Origin: Papio anubis
Lineage: Eukaryota > Chordata > Mammalia > Primates > Cercopithecidae
NCBI RefSeq assembly: GCF_008728515.1
Contig: NC_044977.1
Span: 172,531,139 to 172,595,138 of the forward strand
DNA length: 64,000 nt
Reading direction: 5' to 3'
Shown piece by piece: positions 1 to 11,020 of this stretch (its first letter is position 1; each line of letters starts with the position of its first letter). The position numbers were made by a program, and so were the translations under genes. The notes under the pieces are model-generated. The model ran no database searches. It was not told the DNA's origin and worked only from the letters and a program-made list of their open reading frames with translations.

Positions 1-1179
1 AGTAGTACTTTAATAGACTAGCAGTCTATTTCATCTTTATGAACTCTGTAATTGATTAGTCATATCTGCCCATTTACCAATAGAGATGAGAGACTCCTTC
101 ATAGCTACAAAAAATCCTTCACCACAGGTTCATAGCCTTTTTGCCTATGTTTGTTCTCTAGGACCATAATGAGCCAGATACTGGGCCACCTATTTTCTGT
201 TTCCTGCAGAAAAAAAGGAATATGCATATCTTGAATACGTGAATAACTAAATCCCAGAACCCCACTTTGAAGATTTGGTCATTGACCTACTCTTAGTGCT
301 AATTATAATATCAGTCCACACAGCAGGATTAAATGGGATAATTTGAGGAGTTTAATAAACAGAAAATTTACAAAGATGTGGACAGTGTATATGTGTAGGG
401 GATCGATAGTTCAGCTTGGTAGTATCAAGGTGATATCATTGGGGTTTAAAGATTTGGGGTACAGAATTTCAGCCAATCTCCATGTTATCAGAGGCTGCCT
501 CACCTCTGCTTTCTACCTGTGCTTTCCATAGTTCCTGGAACCTTAAATATGGGTCCTCTTAGAGTTCCTGTAGGACAAACTTTCTGTCTTATCACCTGTA
601 TCTTTCAGGACAGGCAATTAAACCAGAGACGTGTACATGTTGTTACATTGGTTAACACTTTTCCACTGTTGTTGATCCATGTCCAAATTCTTGAACCCTT
701 TCAGCTACAATTGAGCAGAGGCTGAGAGTCTTCTCCCAACTGAGAGTCTTCTCCCAGCTTCTGTTTTGGTTGTATAGTAGCATCTCTTTAAATTCCGTGT
801 GTGTGTGTATTTGGTCAACTAGCTATGCCAAGTATGGCTTAAAAAAGAAAATCATTTGTTTTGGAAAATGTGGTTTAATTATATAATTTTTATAAAACAT
901 ATAATTGGCAATCAACATATATTTCTTATAATTCTTTAACTTAATTCTGTTTATATTTCAATTCTGTAAAATCTTGAGGCAGGGGCACTTTAAATGTTTA
1001 GTAATGTATCTGTAAAAAGTGAATCCTGTTCTTGAGCTCATGGTACATCCTTGTGAAGCATATTTTTATTCTTTGAACGACAGATCAAGCTTAGCATGAT
1101 ATTTTCTGTTTGACAAGAGACAGGGTGGTATTCTAACTTTTCTGTCTCCAGCAAGTAATTGGGAAATCGAAGTAAAACT
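1..1179. other. No gene recognised; unassigned AT-rich DNA
   Basis: I see no recognisable gene or repeat family here. Short reading frames around 343-725 have no family signature. The only clear structure is the short tandem duplication at 722-757. Confidence 0.5.
722..757. repeat. 18-bp tandem duplication, two copies
   Basis: The unit CTGAGAGTCTTCTCCCAR occurs twice head to tail with a period of 18 bp. The copies differ only at the last base. This is a simple slippage-type duplication. Confidence 0.85.
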
Positions 1180-1228
1180 CTGTGTGTGTGTGTGTGTGCG
1201 CATGCACGTATGTGTGTGTGTGTGTATA
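1180..1228. repeat. (TG)n microsatellite, interrupted
   Basis: Two TG runs are separated by a CGCATGCACGTA-type interruption and followed by TATACA. The tract is almost purely alternating purine-pyrimidine, so it could adopt Z-DNA. Confidence 0.9.
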
Positions 1229-2149
1229 CATGGGTGATTGATTACATTAAAATTACATTTCTATTATATTTAATACATTCAGAAGCATTCAACTTTTATA
1301 ATAATATAAACTGGTAATGGAAAGATGATTATTTTATTTATGCCCTTACTCTCCAAATGGAGATTATCAAATATCAACAATATCCATTATAAGAAAAAAG
1401 TGGTTATATAACCTAGATTATAAATGTCAAACTGTCATACTATAGTAGATTATTTTAAAGAAAAGCTTTAATTTTTCTTTAGAATAAATTTTCAAAAAAA
1501 CCCCAGTAAAAGTCACTAACTTATCAATCAGTGACAAAAACAAAAACCTAGCTGACAAAATAACGTAGACATTTGAGCTAGTGTTCCAGTCTTTTAATGT
1601 TTATTATAGCTCAAAGCATTCTGAAATAATTATTCCTTTAGTTTCAGCAGAAAAGCTGGGGAAAACGGAATGGAATTATGTATTCTCTTAGATAGTAATA
1701 AATAAACCATAAGATACTGGTAAATCCAGTGGAGAAGACACACTGGGCAATAAAATCAAAAGCATCATTACTTTCCAACTGTTGGAGCAGGCTTTAGCAC
1801 TGAGATATTATAGCACTGTGAAATAAAAATAACCAAAATTATCTGTATGTGCAAATCTGTTGTACTTGGTCTGAAAGAAACAAGGTAAGTTTCTCCTTGT
1901 TTGTTTTTTTTTTTATTTTGATAAAGTAGTTTTGGTGATAAACTATCTTGCTCTGCAAGACTGTTTTTTTAAAAGTTTGCATTTGAAAAACAAGAGCATT
2001 TATGTAACCTGATTTCCTGGGTTTTCACCTGAAGAAAAGGAGACCTATTGATGTTATCCAAAACTTCAAGACTAATGTATAGTATAATTTATTTTATTTG
2101 CTTATTTATTTGCTTATATACATATTTGTATGTTTATTTACTTATTCAT
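1229..2149. other. No gene recognised; AT-rich
   Basis: No gene or confident repeat. Low-complexity TTTA/TTTG-rich sequence occupies about 2088-2150. Confidence 0.5.
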
Positions 2150-2760
2150 TACTTCGTTCAATACACAGAATTTGGGGCTTAGCTTATGAAAGCAATTAAA
2201 CCACTCTGGGGTATGGTACATAGTCCCTGTTCCCAAGAAGTTAGTTGCTTAGTGTGTGAGATAGACATAAAAACATGATTTCACCCAATGGATAGATTTG
2301 ATAATTATTGGTTAGGCTGTATACATCACAAGGAAAATAATAATATTATCTTGTTTATCATTATTGTCCTAGTGCTTAGCATGAAAAATATTGAATATTT
2401 ACTAAATACTTAGTATTAGATAACTTAAGGTAATTGATAAATATTAAATGCTAAAGACAATACATAGTATTAATGGAAGTATAATGGTGGAGCATTTCAG
2501 CCTGCTTATGAGGAGTCGGTGGACACTTCCTATGGAGGTATGAACTAAGAGTTATTCAGATGACTATATGTATGGGCAATGTTACAGACTAGGAAGGCAT
2601 CAGAAGCAAAGAAACAGACAGGTCAGGCAACACATACATCTCAGAAATGGTGGCCATGGAGAGTAAAGCAGAGTGATGGGAGCTAGAGAAAAAGAGATCT
2701 GATAGTGAGGGGACTGATTGGATTGTTGAGAAACTTATGAGCAATGGGAAGTCATTGAAA
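2150..2760 (-). mobile_element. L2 LINE fragments, antisense
   Basis: The plus strand resembles the reverse complement of an L2 3' end (TTCAATACACAGAATTTGG-like start, then the 'gtccctgttcccaagaagtta' type stretch). It continues with purine-rich L2 body sequence near 2460-2760, including the 'gggaagtcattgaaag' motif. The copy is old and gapped. L2 was active before the placental radiation, so it should be shared with other mammals. Confidence 0.6.
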
Positions 2761-2762
2761 GT

Positions 2763-3480
2763 ATGTTAATCAACTTTTACTATGTGATGCTGCATAACAA
2801 CCTCAAAATCTCAATGGCTTACAACAACACATATTTTTTTCTTGCTACTTTACATGTTGGTGGCTTTGGGTTACGTGCAGCGCTTCTTCTCATGGCTGTG
2901 AGTTTAGACCTGCTCCACATTCCAGGATGCAAGCTCAAGGACCGGTCTCTAGCATATGTCCTTCTCATGACAGAAGGCAGAGAAGCATAAACACACAATA
3001 AAGTTTACAGCTTCTTCTTGGCACATCTGCCAAAACAAGCTACAGTGTTGGCCTGGTGGCGTGGCTCATGACTCTTAATACCAGCACTTTGGAAGACAGA
3101 GGCAGGAGGATCTTTTGAGCCCAGGAGTTCGAGACCAGCCTGGCAACATATTGAGACCCATCTGTCTCTGTAAGAAAGAAAAAAAATAAATAAAGCTGGA
3201 CGTGGTAGTGCATGCCTGTAGTTCCAGCTATCTGGGAGGCTGAGAGAGAAAGATAACTTGAGCCCAAGAGTTCAAGGCTGCAGTGAACTATGATGATGCC
3301 ACTGCACTCCAGCCTGAATGAAAGAGTAATATCCTGTCTCCATAGGGAAAAAAAAAAAAAAGAAAGAAAGAAAATACAAACCAACAAAAAACAAGCTACA
3401 GGTTAAGTTCAACATCAAGGGGGCAGAATCTGCAGTGTAATACTTTTATAGGAGAGAGATAAAGAAGTGTGAGTGGATTC
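2763..3480 (-). mobile_element. MLT1-like MaLR LTR, antisense, split by an Alu
   Basis: The motif 'tgctgcataacaacctcaaa' followed by 'atggcttacaacaac' matches the reverse complement of MLT1-type LTR ends. The body resumes after the Alu with 'caacatcaagggggcagaat'. The same family recurs at 7321, 13090 and 35490 in this orientation and at 14838 and 22820 in the other. Subfamily not determined. Confidence 0.6.
3046..3387 (+). mobile_element. Alu (AluJ-like) inserted in MLT1, with TSD
   Basis: The element starts with GGCCTGGTGGCGTGGCTCA and contains CAGGAGTTCGAGACCAGCCT, a mid A-rich linker near 3175-3195, a right monomer and an A/AAAG-rich tail. It is flanked by a 14-bp target-site duplication AAAACAAGCTACAG (3032-3045 and 3388-3401). 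That makes its boundaries firm and shows it landed inside the older MLT1. Many substitutions indicate an old AluJ-type copy. Confidence 0.92.
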
Positions 3481-4069
3481 TGAAATCTATGGATTTGTGA
3501 TTTGTAGCTGACATAATTTGAAAGTAAAACATGGAAATCCCTGAGTCATTACTGACTTTCAATATCTCATCAGGGAAAATGAAGGTCTGAGGTAATGTAC
3601 ATTTTACATTGCAGACTATCTATGGCAAATTTGAGAGCAAAACATTACATTTCCTTGCACTCTGTACTCTGTAAAATACTTTCACATACTGTCATTGCAT
3701 ATTCAGTTACCGTCAGAAAGAGGTAAAGCTCACAGAAAGGCAATGCTTTTGTGAGGACTTCTCAGTCATTGGTGTTCATCTGGTCACTGAGTGATCAGCT
3801 GCCACGATGAATCCCCAGGTAGGAAAGAAAATAAAAAGGAGCTGTGGTGTGACTGTTCTCAGTAGGACATAGAAGATGTCGTGACCCTAGGCTAATATTA
3901 TGAAGAAACGCATTAGAATCAACACTGTGTCTCACTAAATCTTTTTCTAAAATGTGTATCTGTTTGTTTCTCTTCCATTTTGTGTAATTTCTATTTACAT
4001 TTCTAAATAGTGTTTGATTATTTAAACATGTTTATTGTTAAGAGTCATTTATATTCTATCTTATAAAGC
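3480..4069. other. No gene recognised; possible weak MIR remnant
   Basis: A stretch at about 3640-3760 (ctgtaaaatactttcacata and nearby) faintly resembles an antisense MIR. It is too diverged to call. Confidence 0.4.
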
Positions 4070-4222
4070 AGCACTGTAGTATGGAGAGAAGTGAATTAAT
4101 TCATGAGAGTTTATGGGCTTTAGAATTTAATGAGCCTGGTATATGTTCTTGCTCTTTCACTAGCTTTCAACACATTCTAAATCTTTTTCTTGAGCTCTCA
4201 GTTTCATCATCTGTAAATGGGT
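4070..4222 (+). mobile_element. MIR SINE
   Basis: The MIR core order is visible: a 'gggctttagaattta' region, a degraded 'tcactagctttcaac' segment, then 'tctcagtttcatcatctgta'. It is old and diverged. Confidence 0.65.
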
Positions 4223-4275
4223 AATTTATTTTTGGAACCTCACACAAACTTATACAGGCACACTTTACCCATGAG

Positions 4276-4466
4276 AAACAGTATCACATAAGAGCCTACA
4301 GGCAGGTTCTGGAGCCACACTGACAGGAGCTGAAACCCACTTCTGCCATTTACTAGCTGTGTGCTCTAGGAAAATTTACTCCATCTGCATCTCAGTTTTT
4401 TCATCTGTGAAGTGGGTTTTTCATAGGGCTTTGTGAAAGAGTGAGTGATTCAACTCATGTGAAGTA
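4276..4466 (+). mobile_element. MIR SINE, 5' part, interrupted by duplication copy A
   Basis: This is a clear MIR: 'ggttctggagccacactg', 'tgccatttactagctgtgtg', 'tctcagttttttcatctgtg', 'catagggctttgtgaaagag' and 'aactcatgtgaagta' in consensus order. The copy breaks at 4466 and resumes at 5228 with 'cctggcataaaggaagggtt', the normal MIR 3' continuation. The 761-bp block between them is therefore an insertion. Confidence 0.85.
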
Positions 4467-4536
4467 TTCTTCCTTTTTTTTTTCTAGGCTGCTTTCAGGA
4501 TTTGTTTCCCTGTTAGGCCCATTGTAAAAAAAAAAA

Positions 4537-4930
4537 ATGTTGATTTTTTAAAAATTTCAACTTTTGTTTTAGATAAAGGAGGTACATGTCCAGATTTGGT
4601 ACATGGAAATATTACATGATCCTGAGGCTTGGAGTATTGATCACATTATCCAAGTGGTAAGCATAGTACCCGATAGGTAGTTTATTTTTTAACCCCCGCT
4701 CCACCTTGTAGTAGTCCACAGTGTCTATTGTTCCCATATTTATGTCCATGTGTGCTCAATATTTAGCTTCCACTTACAGGTAGGAACGTGAAGTATTTGA
4801 TTTTCTGTTCCTGTGTAAATTGTCTTAGGATTATAGCCTCAAGCTCCATCCATATTGCTGCAAAAGACATGATTTCATCCTTTTTTTATGACTGCATAGT
4901 ATTCTATAGTGTATATTTTCCATATTTTCT
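4537..4930 (-). mobile_element. L1 3' end fragment, antisense (inside copy A)
   Basis: This is the reverse complement of L1 ORF2-end and 3' UTR sequence: 'ttcaacttttgttttagata', 'aagcatagtacccgataggt', 'gtgtctattgttcccatatt' and 'tgctgcaaaagacatgattt'. It resumes for about 60 bp after the Alu (5169-5227). Confidence 0.85.
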
Positions 4931-5168
4931 CAGGTCACTGCAGTCTTGTCTTGAACTCCTGGACTCAAGCAATCCTCCCGCCTCAGCCTCCTGAGTAGCT
5001 GGGACCACAGGTGTGCACCAACATGCCCAGGCAATTTTTGCATTTTTGGTAGAGATAGAGTTTTGCTATGTTGCTCAGGCTGCTCTCCAACTCCTGGGCT
5101 CAAGCAATCCTCCCGCCTCAGCCTCCCAAAGTACTGGAATTACAGGTGTGAGCCACCACACCCAACCC
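4931..5168 (-). mobile_element. Alu (old, 3'-truncated), antisense, inside L1 of copy A
   Basis: Antisense Alu landmarks are CAAGCAATCCTCCCGCCTCA (twice, one per monomer), GAGTAGCTGGGACCACAGG and GGTGTGAGCCACCACACCC. The poly-T end and part of the right monomer are missing. It resembles AluJ. The identical insertion exists in copy B. Confidence 0.88.
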
Positions 5169-5227
5169 AATGTTCTATATTTTCTTTATCCAATCTACCA
5201 TTGATGGACACCTGGATCGATTCCATG

Positions 5228-5273
5228 CCTGGCATAAAGGAAGGGTTCAGTATATCTTAGCAATTATTATGAG
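5228..5273 (+). mobile_element. MIR SINE, 3' part (continues 4276-4466)
   Basis: CCTGGCATAAAGGAAGGGTT followed by 'cagtatatcttagcaattat' is the MIR 3' end that should directly follow 4466. About 11-15 bases of MIR consensus are missing at the join, so the insertion was accompanied by a small loss. Confidence 0.8.
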
Positions 5274-6076
5274 CAGTTAAGTATCTTGACTCCAGATTTT
5301 TCAGTTTAGATATAGTTACCTGAGTTCAGGGAAATATCTTAAGTCTAAGGCCTTAAAACATAGACATAACTGGTTTGCTAGCCTATGGAAACCTATTTCA
5401 GGTAAAAGTTGAATTAACCATACACAGGCATTACAAATAACATCCACATTTCTAACCCCATGACATAACTTGTTACTCACCCTGCGTAAGTGTCTATTTG
5501 TGAGGGCCAATACATTACTGTGAGGATCTTAAGTAATCAAAACCATACGTGCTTGAGAGCTGTGTTTGGCAGTAAAGACCTCTTCACTTGAAAGGATAAT
5601 TATTTTAATTGTTGAAGAGACTCTGCCTTTTTAGGATCTTCTTAAAGGAGGGATTTCTTTTTTTCTCTTTTTTCTTTCCTTTTTTAATTTTAATTTTATT
5701 ATATTCAGTACACCCTCATTGGTGAATAGCCTTGCTGCGCAGGCAATGTGAAAGCAGTGAACGCCTCTGTTTGAAATGGGCCTTGGGAAGTAAGAAGTGA
5801 GAGAGGCAATTAAATATAAATTCTGCCATCCAGCTTCTTTTGACACTTTTCGTATTTTGTATAGAATCTGCCACATGCTGGGAGTTTATTAACTGCATTA
5901 AAAGGCCACAAACTCTTCCATGTAGAACATTTCTATACCTGAGGTATTTGTTACCATCTGACTACTCCATCTGGCAAAAACAATCCTCTTAAACTCTGTC
6001 GCCTTGACTAAGCCATTCATGACTACATGAAAGAGAGGCCTGGTCATCCATACCATCCCATTATGTTAAAAAACTG
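5274..6076. other. No gene recognised; spacer between duplication copies
   Basis: No recognised repeat or gene. The sequence is T-rich at about 5645-5700. It is not duplicated elsewhere in the window. Confidence 0.5.
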
Positions 6077-6813
6077 TTCTTCCTTTTTTTTTCTAGGCTG
6101 CTTTCAGGATTTGTTTCCCTGTTAGGCCCATTGTAAAAAACAGTGTTGATTTTTTTTAAATTTCAACTTTTGTTTTAGATAAAGGAGGTACATGTCCAGA
6201 TTTGGTATAAGGAAATATTGCATGATCGTGAGGTTTGGAGTATTGATCACATTATCCAAGTGGTAAGCATAGTACCCAATAGGTAGTTTATTTTTTAACC
6301 CCTGCTCCACAGTGTCTATTGTTCCCATATTTATGTCCATGTGTGCTCAATATTTAGCTTCCACTTACAGGTAGGAATGTGAGGTATTTGGTTTTCTGTT
6401 CCTGTGTTAATTGTCTTAGGATTATAGCCTCAAGCTCCATCTATATTGCTGCAAAAGACATGATTTCATCCTTTTTTATGGCTGCATAATATTCTATAGT
6501 ATATATTTTTCCATATTTTCTCAGGTCACTGCAGTCTTGAACTCCTGGGCCCAAGCAATCCTCCCGCCTCAGCCTCCTGAGTAGCTGGGACCACAGGTGT
6601 GCACCAACATGCCCAGGTAATTTTTGCATTTTTGGTAGAGATAGAGTTTTGCTATGTTGCTCAGGCTGCTCTCCAACTCCTGGGCTCAAGCAATCCTCCT
6701 GCCTTAGCCTCCCAAAGTACTGGAATTACAGGTGTGAGCCACCACACCCAACCCAATGTTCTATATTTTCTTTATCCAATCTACCATTGATGGGCACCTG
6801 GATCGATTCCATG
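6077..6813. repeat. Dispersed duplication, copy B (likely source)
   Basis: Direct repeat of 4467-5227. The L1 sequence continues past the end of the duplicated block to about 6853, as expected for the source locus, whereas copy A stops abruptly. Relative to copy A it has lost about 15 bp (CTTGTAGTAGTCCAC), which lies between two CCAC direct repeats. Confidence 0.92.
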
Positions 6814-6853
6814 TTTTTGCTATTGTGAATAGTGCAGTAATGAGCATATGAAT
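6150..6853 (-). mobile_element. L1 3' end fragment, antisense, with nested Alu (copy B)
   Basis: Same L1 as in copy A, but it extends 40 bp further with 'tttgctattgtgaatagtgc' and 'agtaatgagcatatgaatg', the normal antisense L1 continuation. Confidence 0.85.
6532..6754 (-). mobile_element. Alu (old, 3'-truncated), antisense, inside copy B L1
   Basis: Same Alu as 4931-5168, at the same site within the L1 and with the same truncation. This proves that duplication followed Alu insertion. Confidence 0.88.
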
Positions 6854-7320
6854 GTTGTTTGGCAAAATTATTTATTTTTTGGCAGAATTATTTATTTTTC
6901 CCCTTAAAATCATTTGCCCTGTTTATTTCCGAATCACACATTTCCAAATAAATGAGCATGTAAAAATACATACTTTTTAGTAAGACTCCAAGCACCTGGT
7001 TTCAGTCTTTCTTATGATCTCTCAATCTATGGCTCAGTATATGCCATCCTGAAAATTGGAAGATTAAAGAACATGAAGCAGTTTTTAGCCTTAATTTGAG
7101 AAATTTTTCATGTTGATTTTATTTATTTCCTTGAAAATAGAGCAAAAGACCCGAGTTTAGAGAGTGAATCTGTTTTTGGTTCAAAATACATGTTGAGTGA
7201 AATGATAATTTTGTATCTTTCAGGAGAACCCAACCAGAAAGCTCTTCTGATTGATTAAGTTTCTTTCTCTAAATAAGTTAAAGTGATTGAGTCAGTGGTG
7301 GTAGGTTAAAGCCGCTGTGT
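6854..7320. other. No gene recognised
   Basis: AT-rich. A short internal repeat 'ttatttattttttggcagaa'-type occurs near 6865-6900. Nothing else is recognised. Confidence 0.45.
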
Positions 7321-7700
7321 AAGTCAGGATAGGTTAGGCAATGCTGCAGTAAGAAGCAACATCAAAATCTCTGTAGTTTAATGGAACAAATGTTTATTTC
7401 TTGCTCTTCAAAAAAACCTTCTGAAGGGTTTGGTGAATCCCAGTTTAGCTACCTTCTATGCAATGACTCAGTGTTTCAGGATACTTTCATTTGGTGGCAG
7501 CTTTATTTCAACACATGCCTACATGTTCACTGTAACAGGGGAAGAATATGTGAAGAACTGGATTATAATCAAGTCTGTTGGTTAGAGCTGGTTACATGGC
7601 CCTATTTACTGCACAGAGGAGTGGGGAAGTATAATGCATTAAGAGAGGGGAGGAGAACTAGACATATCAAGAAGGTAATATCTTCTACCCATCCCCACTT
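7321..7700 (-). mobile_element. MLT1-like MaLR LTR, antisense
   Basis: 'ggcaatgctgcagtaagaag', 'gtttatttcttgctc' and later 'ggttacatggccctatt' and 'gtggggaagtataatgc' follow the order of a reverse-complement MLT1-type LTR. A 112-codon open stretch (7381-7719) lies inside it and is not a gene. Confidence 0.6.
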
Positions 7701-8319
7701 ATACCAAGGACTTAGGTAGAAGTAATCTAATAAGAGATTATTCACCTTTTGCTTTTGCTATTTCCATCTTGGGCAAATACACCCAGAGAAAGCTTGCTCT
7801 GCTCTGATGGACAAGAGTGGAACAAGAGTACTAGTAGGTCTGAGCTGTGCTACAGACTAAAGCTATTTCAATATTATAGCCATTGCATTTAGGGGGTCAC
7901 TCAGAGAGCCACCCCTACTTGTCCAACACTATTGACATGAGAGAGAAGGAGCCATTACCATCAAGTCTGCCTTAAGCCATGTCCAGCCTACCAGACCCTT
8001 GCATCTCCAGGTGGGACTGGGACTTGAGCATGTTATTGGAAAGAGGGTTGGCTGGCCCTATTTCTCTCTTCTCTCCTTTCACCATAAACCTACTGCGTAT
8101 TGTCTTTTTGATTGTATGTGTTGTATTACAGAAAGCTGAATTCAGCTGAACCTCACAGACTGGCTGGGAAACACTAAAGTATGTTGTAAATTATTAGAAT
8201 TAACTCCCCAACAGTCAGTCTTGGCCTCAATCCTATCTCTATTACAAAGAAGTACTAAAAGGTACAAATCTTTTACCTGTCAATTATAGCTATAAAGCAT
8301 CAAGACATGTTTTCACTAG
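7701..8319. other. No gene recognised
   Basis: Slightly higher GC than its surroundings, but no family recognised. Confidence 0.4.
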
Positions 8320-8600
8320 TTTCATTATTGATGGGAATACAAAGATGAACTTGGCAGAGTCTGTTCCCTTAATATGACCACAGTGAAGGGCAGAAGCAGG
8401 TACTCTTAGTACACATAATTAGTATAAAAAGAGGAAAAGTTCAAAATCCTGAGCTGGTGAGAAAGGCTGAATTATTAACTGGAGGAAGGAGGTGGGAGTA
8501 GAATCAGGGAGGCTCCACAGTAAGGAATGATTGGACCTGAATGTTGAAGGGCAACTAGAATTTTAAGCATAGAGGCCTGAGAATCAGGCTGGTCTTCGAT
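8320..8600 (-). mobile_element. L2 LINE, antisense, 3' portion
   Basis: 'atgggaatacaaagatgaac' and 'gagtctgttcccttaatat' match reverse-complement L2 3' sequence, followed by the purine-rich body. It probably belongs to the same copy as 8890-9760, with an unrelated AT-rich stretch at 8601-8889 between them. Confidence 0.6.
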
Positions 8601-8889
8601 GAAAGACACTTCTCTCAAGTGTCAGAACCAGCAACTAATTTGTTTTTGTCTTGTAGAAATAATGAAGTTCATACCTTATTAGGTTTTCTTCTTTATCTTT
8701 GCTTAGAGGAATTGCAGATGCAAATATGGGTCTGCACATGTACAAACAACTGTACATATTTTAGTGGCATGAATCTTTACCTCTGGTTTAATCTTTTTTT
8801 CTTACCATCTCTCTTTCCACCTGTTTTTTTTTTAGATCCTCTTGTATATTTCTCTACAAGTTAGTTACCTCCAAGCCATTTTTAAACGA

Positions 8890-9760
8890 ACATCAAAAGA
8901 AAGAATAACATGATATTTTGCAGAATTATGCATGGTTTGCTCTTTTCGGAAGGGAAGGTGAAAAAGGAAGAGGCATCACATTTCATTCATGAGCATAACG
9001 TGGAGGATGGAATGGAGAACATGAGCCTGGGAAGAGAGTTAGGAATCTTTGTCATTTGTGGAGATAATAAATCCCTGTATCAAGACTGCGGCTCTGGCAG
9101 TGTAAAGAGAGAATTAGATTCAAGAGATAGTTTGAAGACATACTGTGCAAGACACGAGAATGACTTAAATATCAAGAATAACTTCCAGATGTATGGCTTG
9201 AGTTACTGGGTAGGTGGTAGGGCCATTTACTAAAACAGAGGAACAGAATAAGGGGGAAAAATACAGGTCTGAAAGAAATTCATTTGGAAATATTCAGCTT
9301 GAAATTTCCACGGGAAACCAAATGGTGAGTTTGTAGCACAGCTGAAGAATAGACCAGAAGCCAAAGGAGTTGAGGATGCTGTTCAGATCAGAGTTGAGGT
9401 GAAGATAGATCATCAAGTTCAGGTTCAGAAAGGAAGGATGCAAAGTGAAAAGGGACTGAGAGCAGAGAGACCAAGATAAAATTGTGGAATTCAAGAGATA
9501 AAATTGTATCTGGTGTAAACGGAGAAATAGTTGAGAAAGAAGGATGGAACGTTGTGGTCAGACTATGCAATTGAAGAACATTGCAGCTAGTCCAGGATGT
9601 GGCCCTAGAAAAGGGTTGCTCGTGGAGATTGCAGGTGATGATTATTGTGGTAAAAGAGGTTAAAGGTAAAAATGGGGGTGGGGTGACTTGATATGAAGAA
9701 AAGATTCCTATGAATGTATTGAGGGTGTGAGAATGATCTATAGGGTATTGGTAGGTGGAG
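8890..9760 (-). mobile_element. L2 LINE, antisense, internal portion
   Basis: L2 body landmarks on the plus strand run in reverse order: 'aataacatgatattttgcag', 'gtagggccatttactaaaac' and 'gaatagaccagaagccaaag'-like purine-rich stretches. A 126-codon open stretch on the minus strand (9388-9768) reads in the L2 sense direction and may be a relic of L2 coding sequence. I could not recognise a reverse-transcriptase motif in it. Confidence 0.6.
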
Positions 9761-10660
9761 GTATGCACAGCTAAAGTGCATTATATCCAGGTGTTAAGAG
9801 ATGCAAGTGAGAAGATTTCACAGGTGTATAACGGCAAAGGGTTTAATGCCAGAAGTGGGGTTAGAAGTTTGCAAAGCCGCTTTTCAATTAAAGCTGCAGA
9901 AAATAAGTGGAACTTCACCATTTTAGATAGTGAAGAATGATGGGAATAATTCTTCTTGCCTGGATGCTTCACAAAGCTGGTATGTAGATAAATGCGATAA
10001 GATATATGAAAATGTGAGGCTAGAGCACAAATGTGGAAGGTATTGATGACATTGAACCAAAATTAAATCCCCCACATTGATTACCCTTCTCACTCATAGT
10101 TGGTTGATTGGGCCTTGAGATTGTTTTCACAACTCCAATCATGACCAGAATGAACACTCGTTGCCAGGTAACCCCAGGAATCATAGCAGTGTGCCAGGCT
10201 GTTCATGATGCATCAGTGTAAACATAGACCATTAACTGAATACGTGGTTATTGAGTAAAAATAATAATAAAATTTACATGGATATATGAGAGAAAATAAT
10301 TTAAAATTTCATTTTTGTGTTTAAAGTAAAGCAAGACTTTATAGATATTTCAAGATTGATGTGGATACTTTGGACTACCCCACCATATTTTCGGGCATTA
10401 TACTTTCTCTTCTCCCTGACTGCCAGTATACCAACTAGTGGAAAGGCGTGAACATTCATATTCACATACTGCAGATACTGGAGGCAATGCCAAAAGACAA
10501 TGCCAAAAGTTGTTCAATGAAAGAACTGATGATATAAATGAACTTCTTGAAGTGCTGATATTGAAATGTCCAGTAATAATTTGGAAGTGTGTCTGGGAAG
10601 TTTGTGGAAGACATCAGTAACATTTCTGCACATACCCACTAGAAACAGCTGAAAGGTCTA
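9761..10660. other. No gene recognised
   Basis: The first 200 bp may still be L2 flank. A reading frame at 10438-10620 (60 codons) has no recognisable family. A short repeat 'caatgccaaaagacaatgcc' lies at 10488-10510. Confidence 0.45.
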
Positions 10661-11020
10661 ATAATAGCAGGCTAATTAAACAAAATTATAACTCATCTTT
10701 GTAATGGAACCTTATTAAAATGACTATTAAAATGATGTAGACACATTCAATTATATGGAAACAAAATGCATTAATTTTTAAAAGGTTGCTACAAAAGAGT
10801 ATTTCATATTAATCTAGTTATTTACATATTATATGTCATATTCGTGAGAACAAATCAGGAAGTATACATCTCTAAAGATATATTTGGTTGTTTGTGACTA
10901 GTACAATGTTTGTGGGTGTATAATTTAATTATATTTCTTTTTGTTCATCAGTGTTTTCTAATTTATCTACAATAAGCACATATCACTTGTATGCTTAGAA
11001 TAATAATAAAGAGAAAATAA
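10661..11020 (+). mobile_element. L1M-type LINE 3' fragment
   Basis: The order 'aatggaacc ttattaaaatg', 'atgatgtagacacattcaat', 'atatggaaacaaaatgc' and 'gtgttttctaatttatctac' resembles the 3' end of old mammalian L1 elements. Confidence 0.55.

Larger units (their letters stand above)
4467..5227. repeat. Dispersed duplication, copy A (derived copy inside a MIR)
   Basis: This block is about 95% identical by eye to 6077-6813 in the same orientation. It starts with about 70 bp of non-repeat sequence (TTCTTCC, a T-run, CTAGGCTGCTTTCAGG), then antisense L1 3'-end sequence, an antisense Alu at 4931-5168, and L1 again to GATTCCATG. Sharing both the flank and the internal Alu rules out independent insertions. 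Copy A keeps about 15 bp near 4705 that copy B has lost, and has an extra TCTTG near 4946. Confidence 0.92.

Noticed and set aside
3040..3387. 115-codon open frame on the minus strand
   Set aside because: It is the antisense translation of an Alu, with the usual LECSGIIIVHCSLELLG-type text.
9388..9768. 126-codon open frame on the minus strand
   Set aside because: Falls in an antisense L2 copy; I could not see an L2 reverse-transcriptase motif, so it is not called as a gene.
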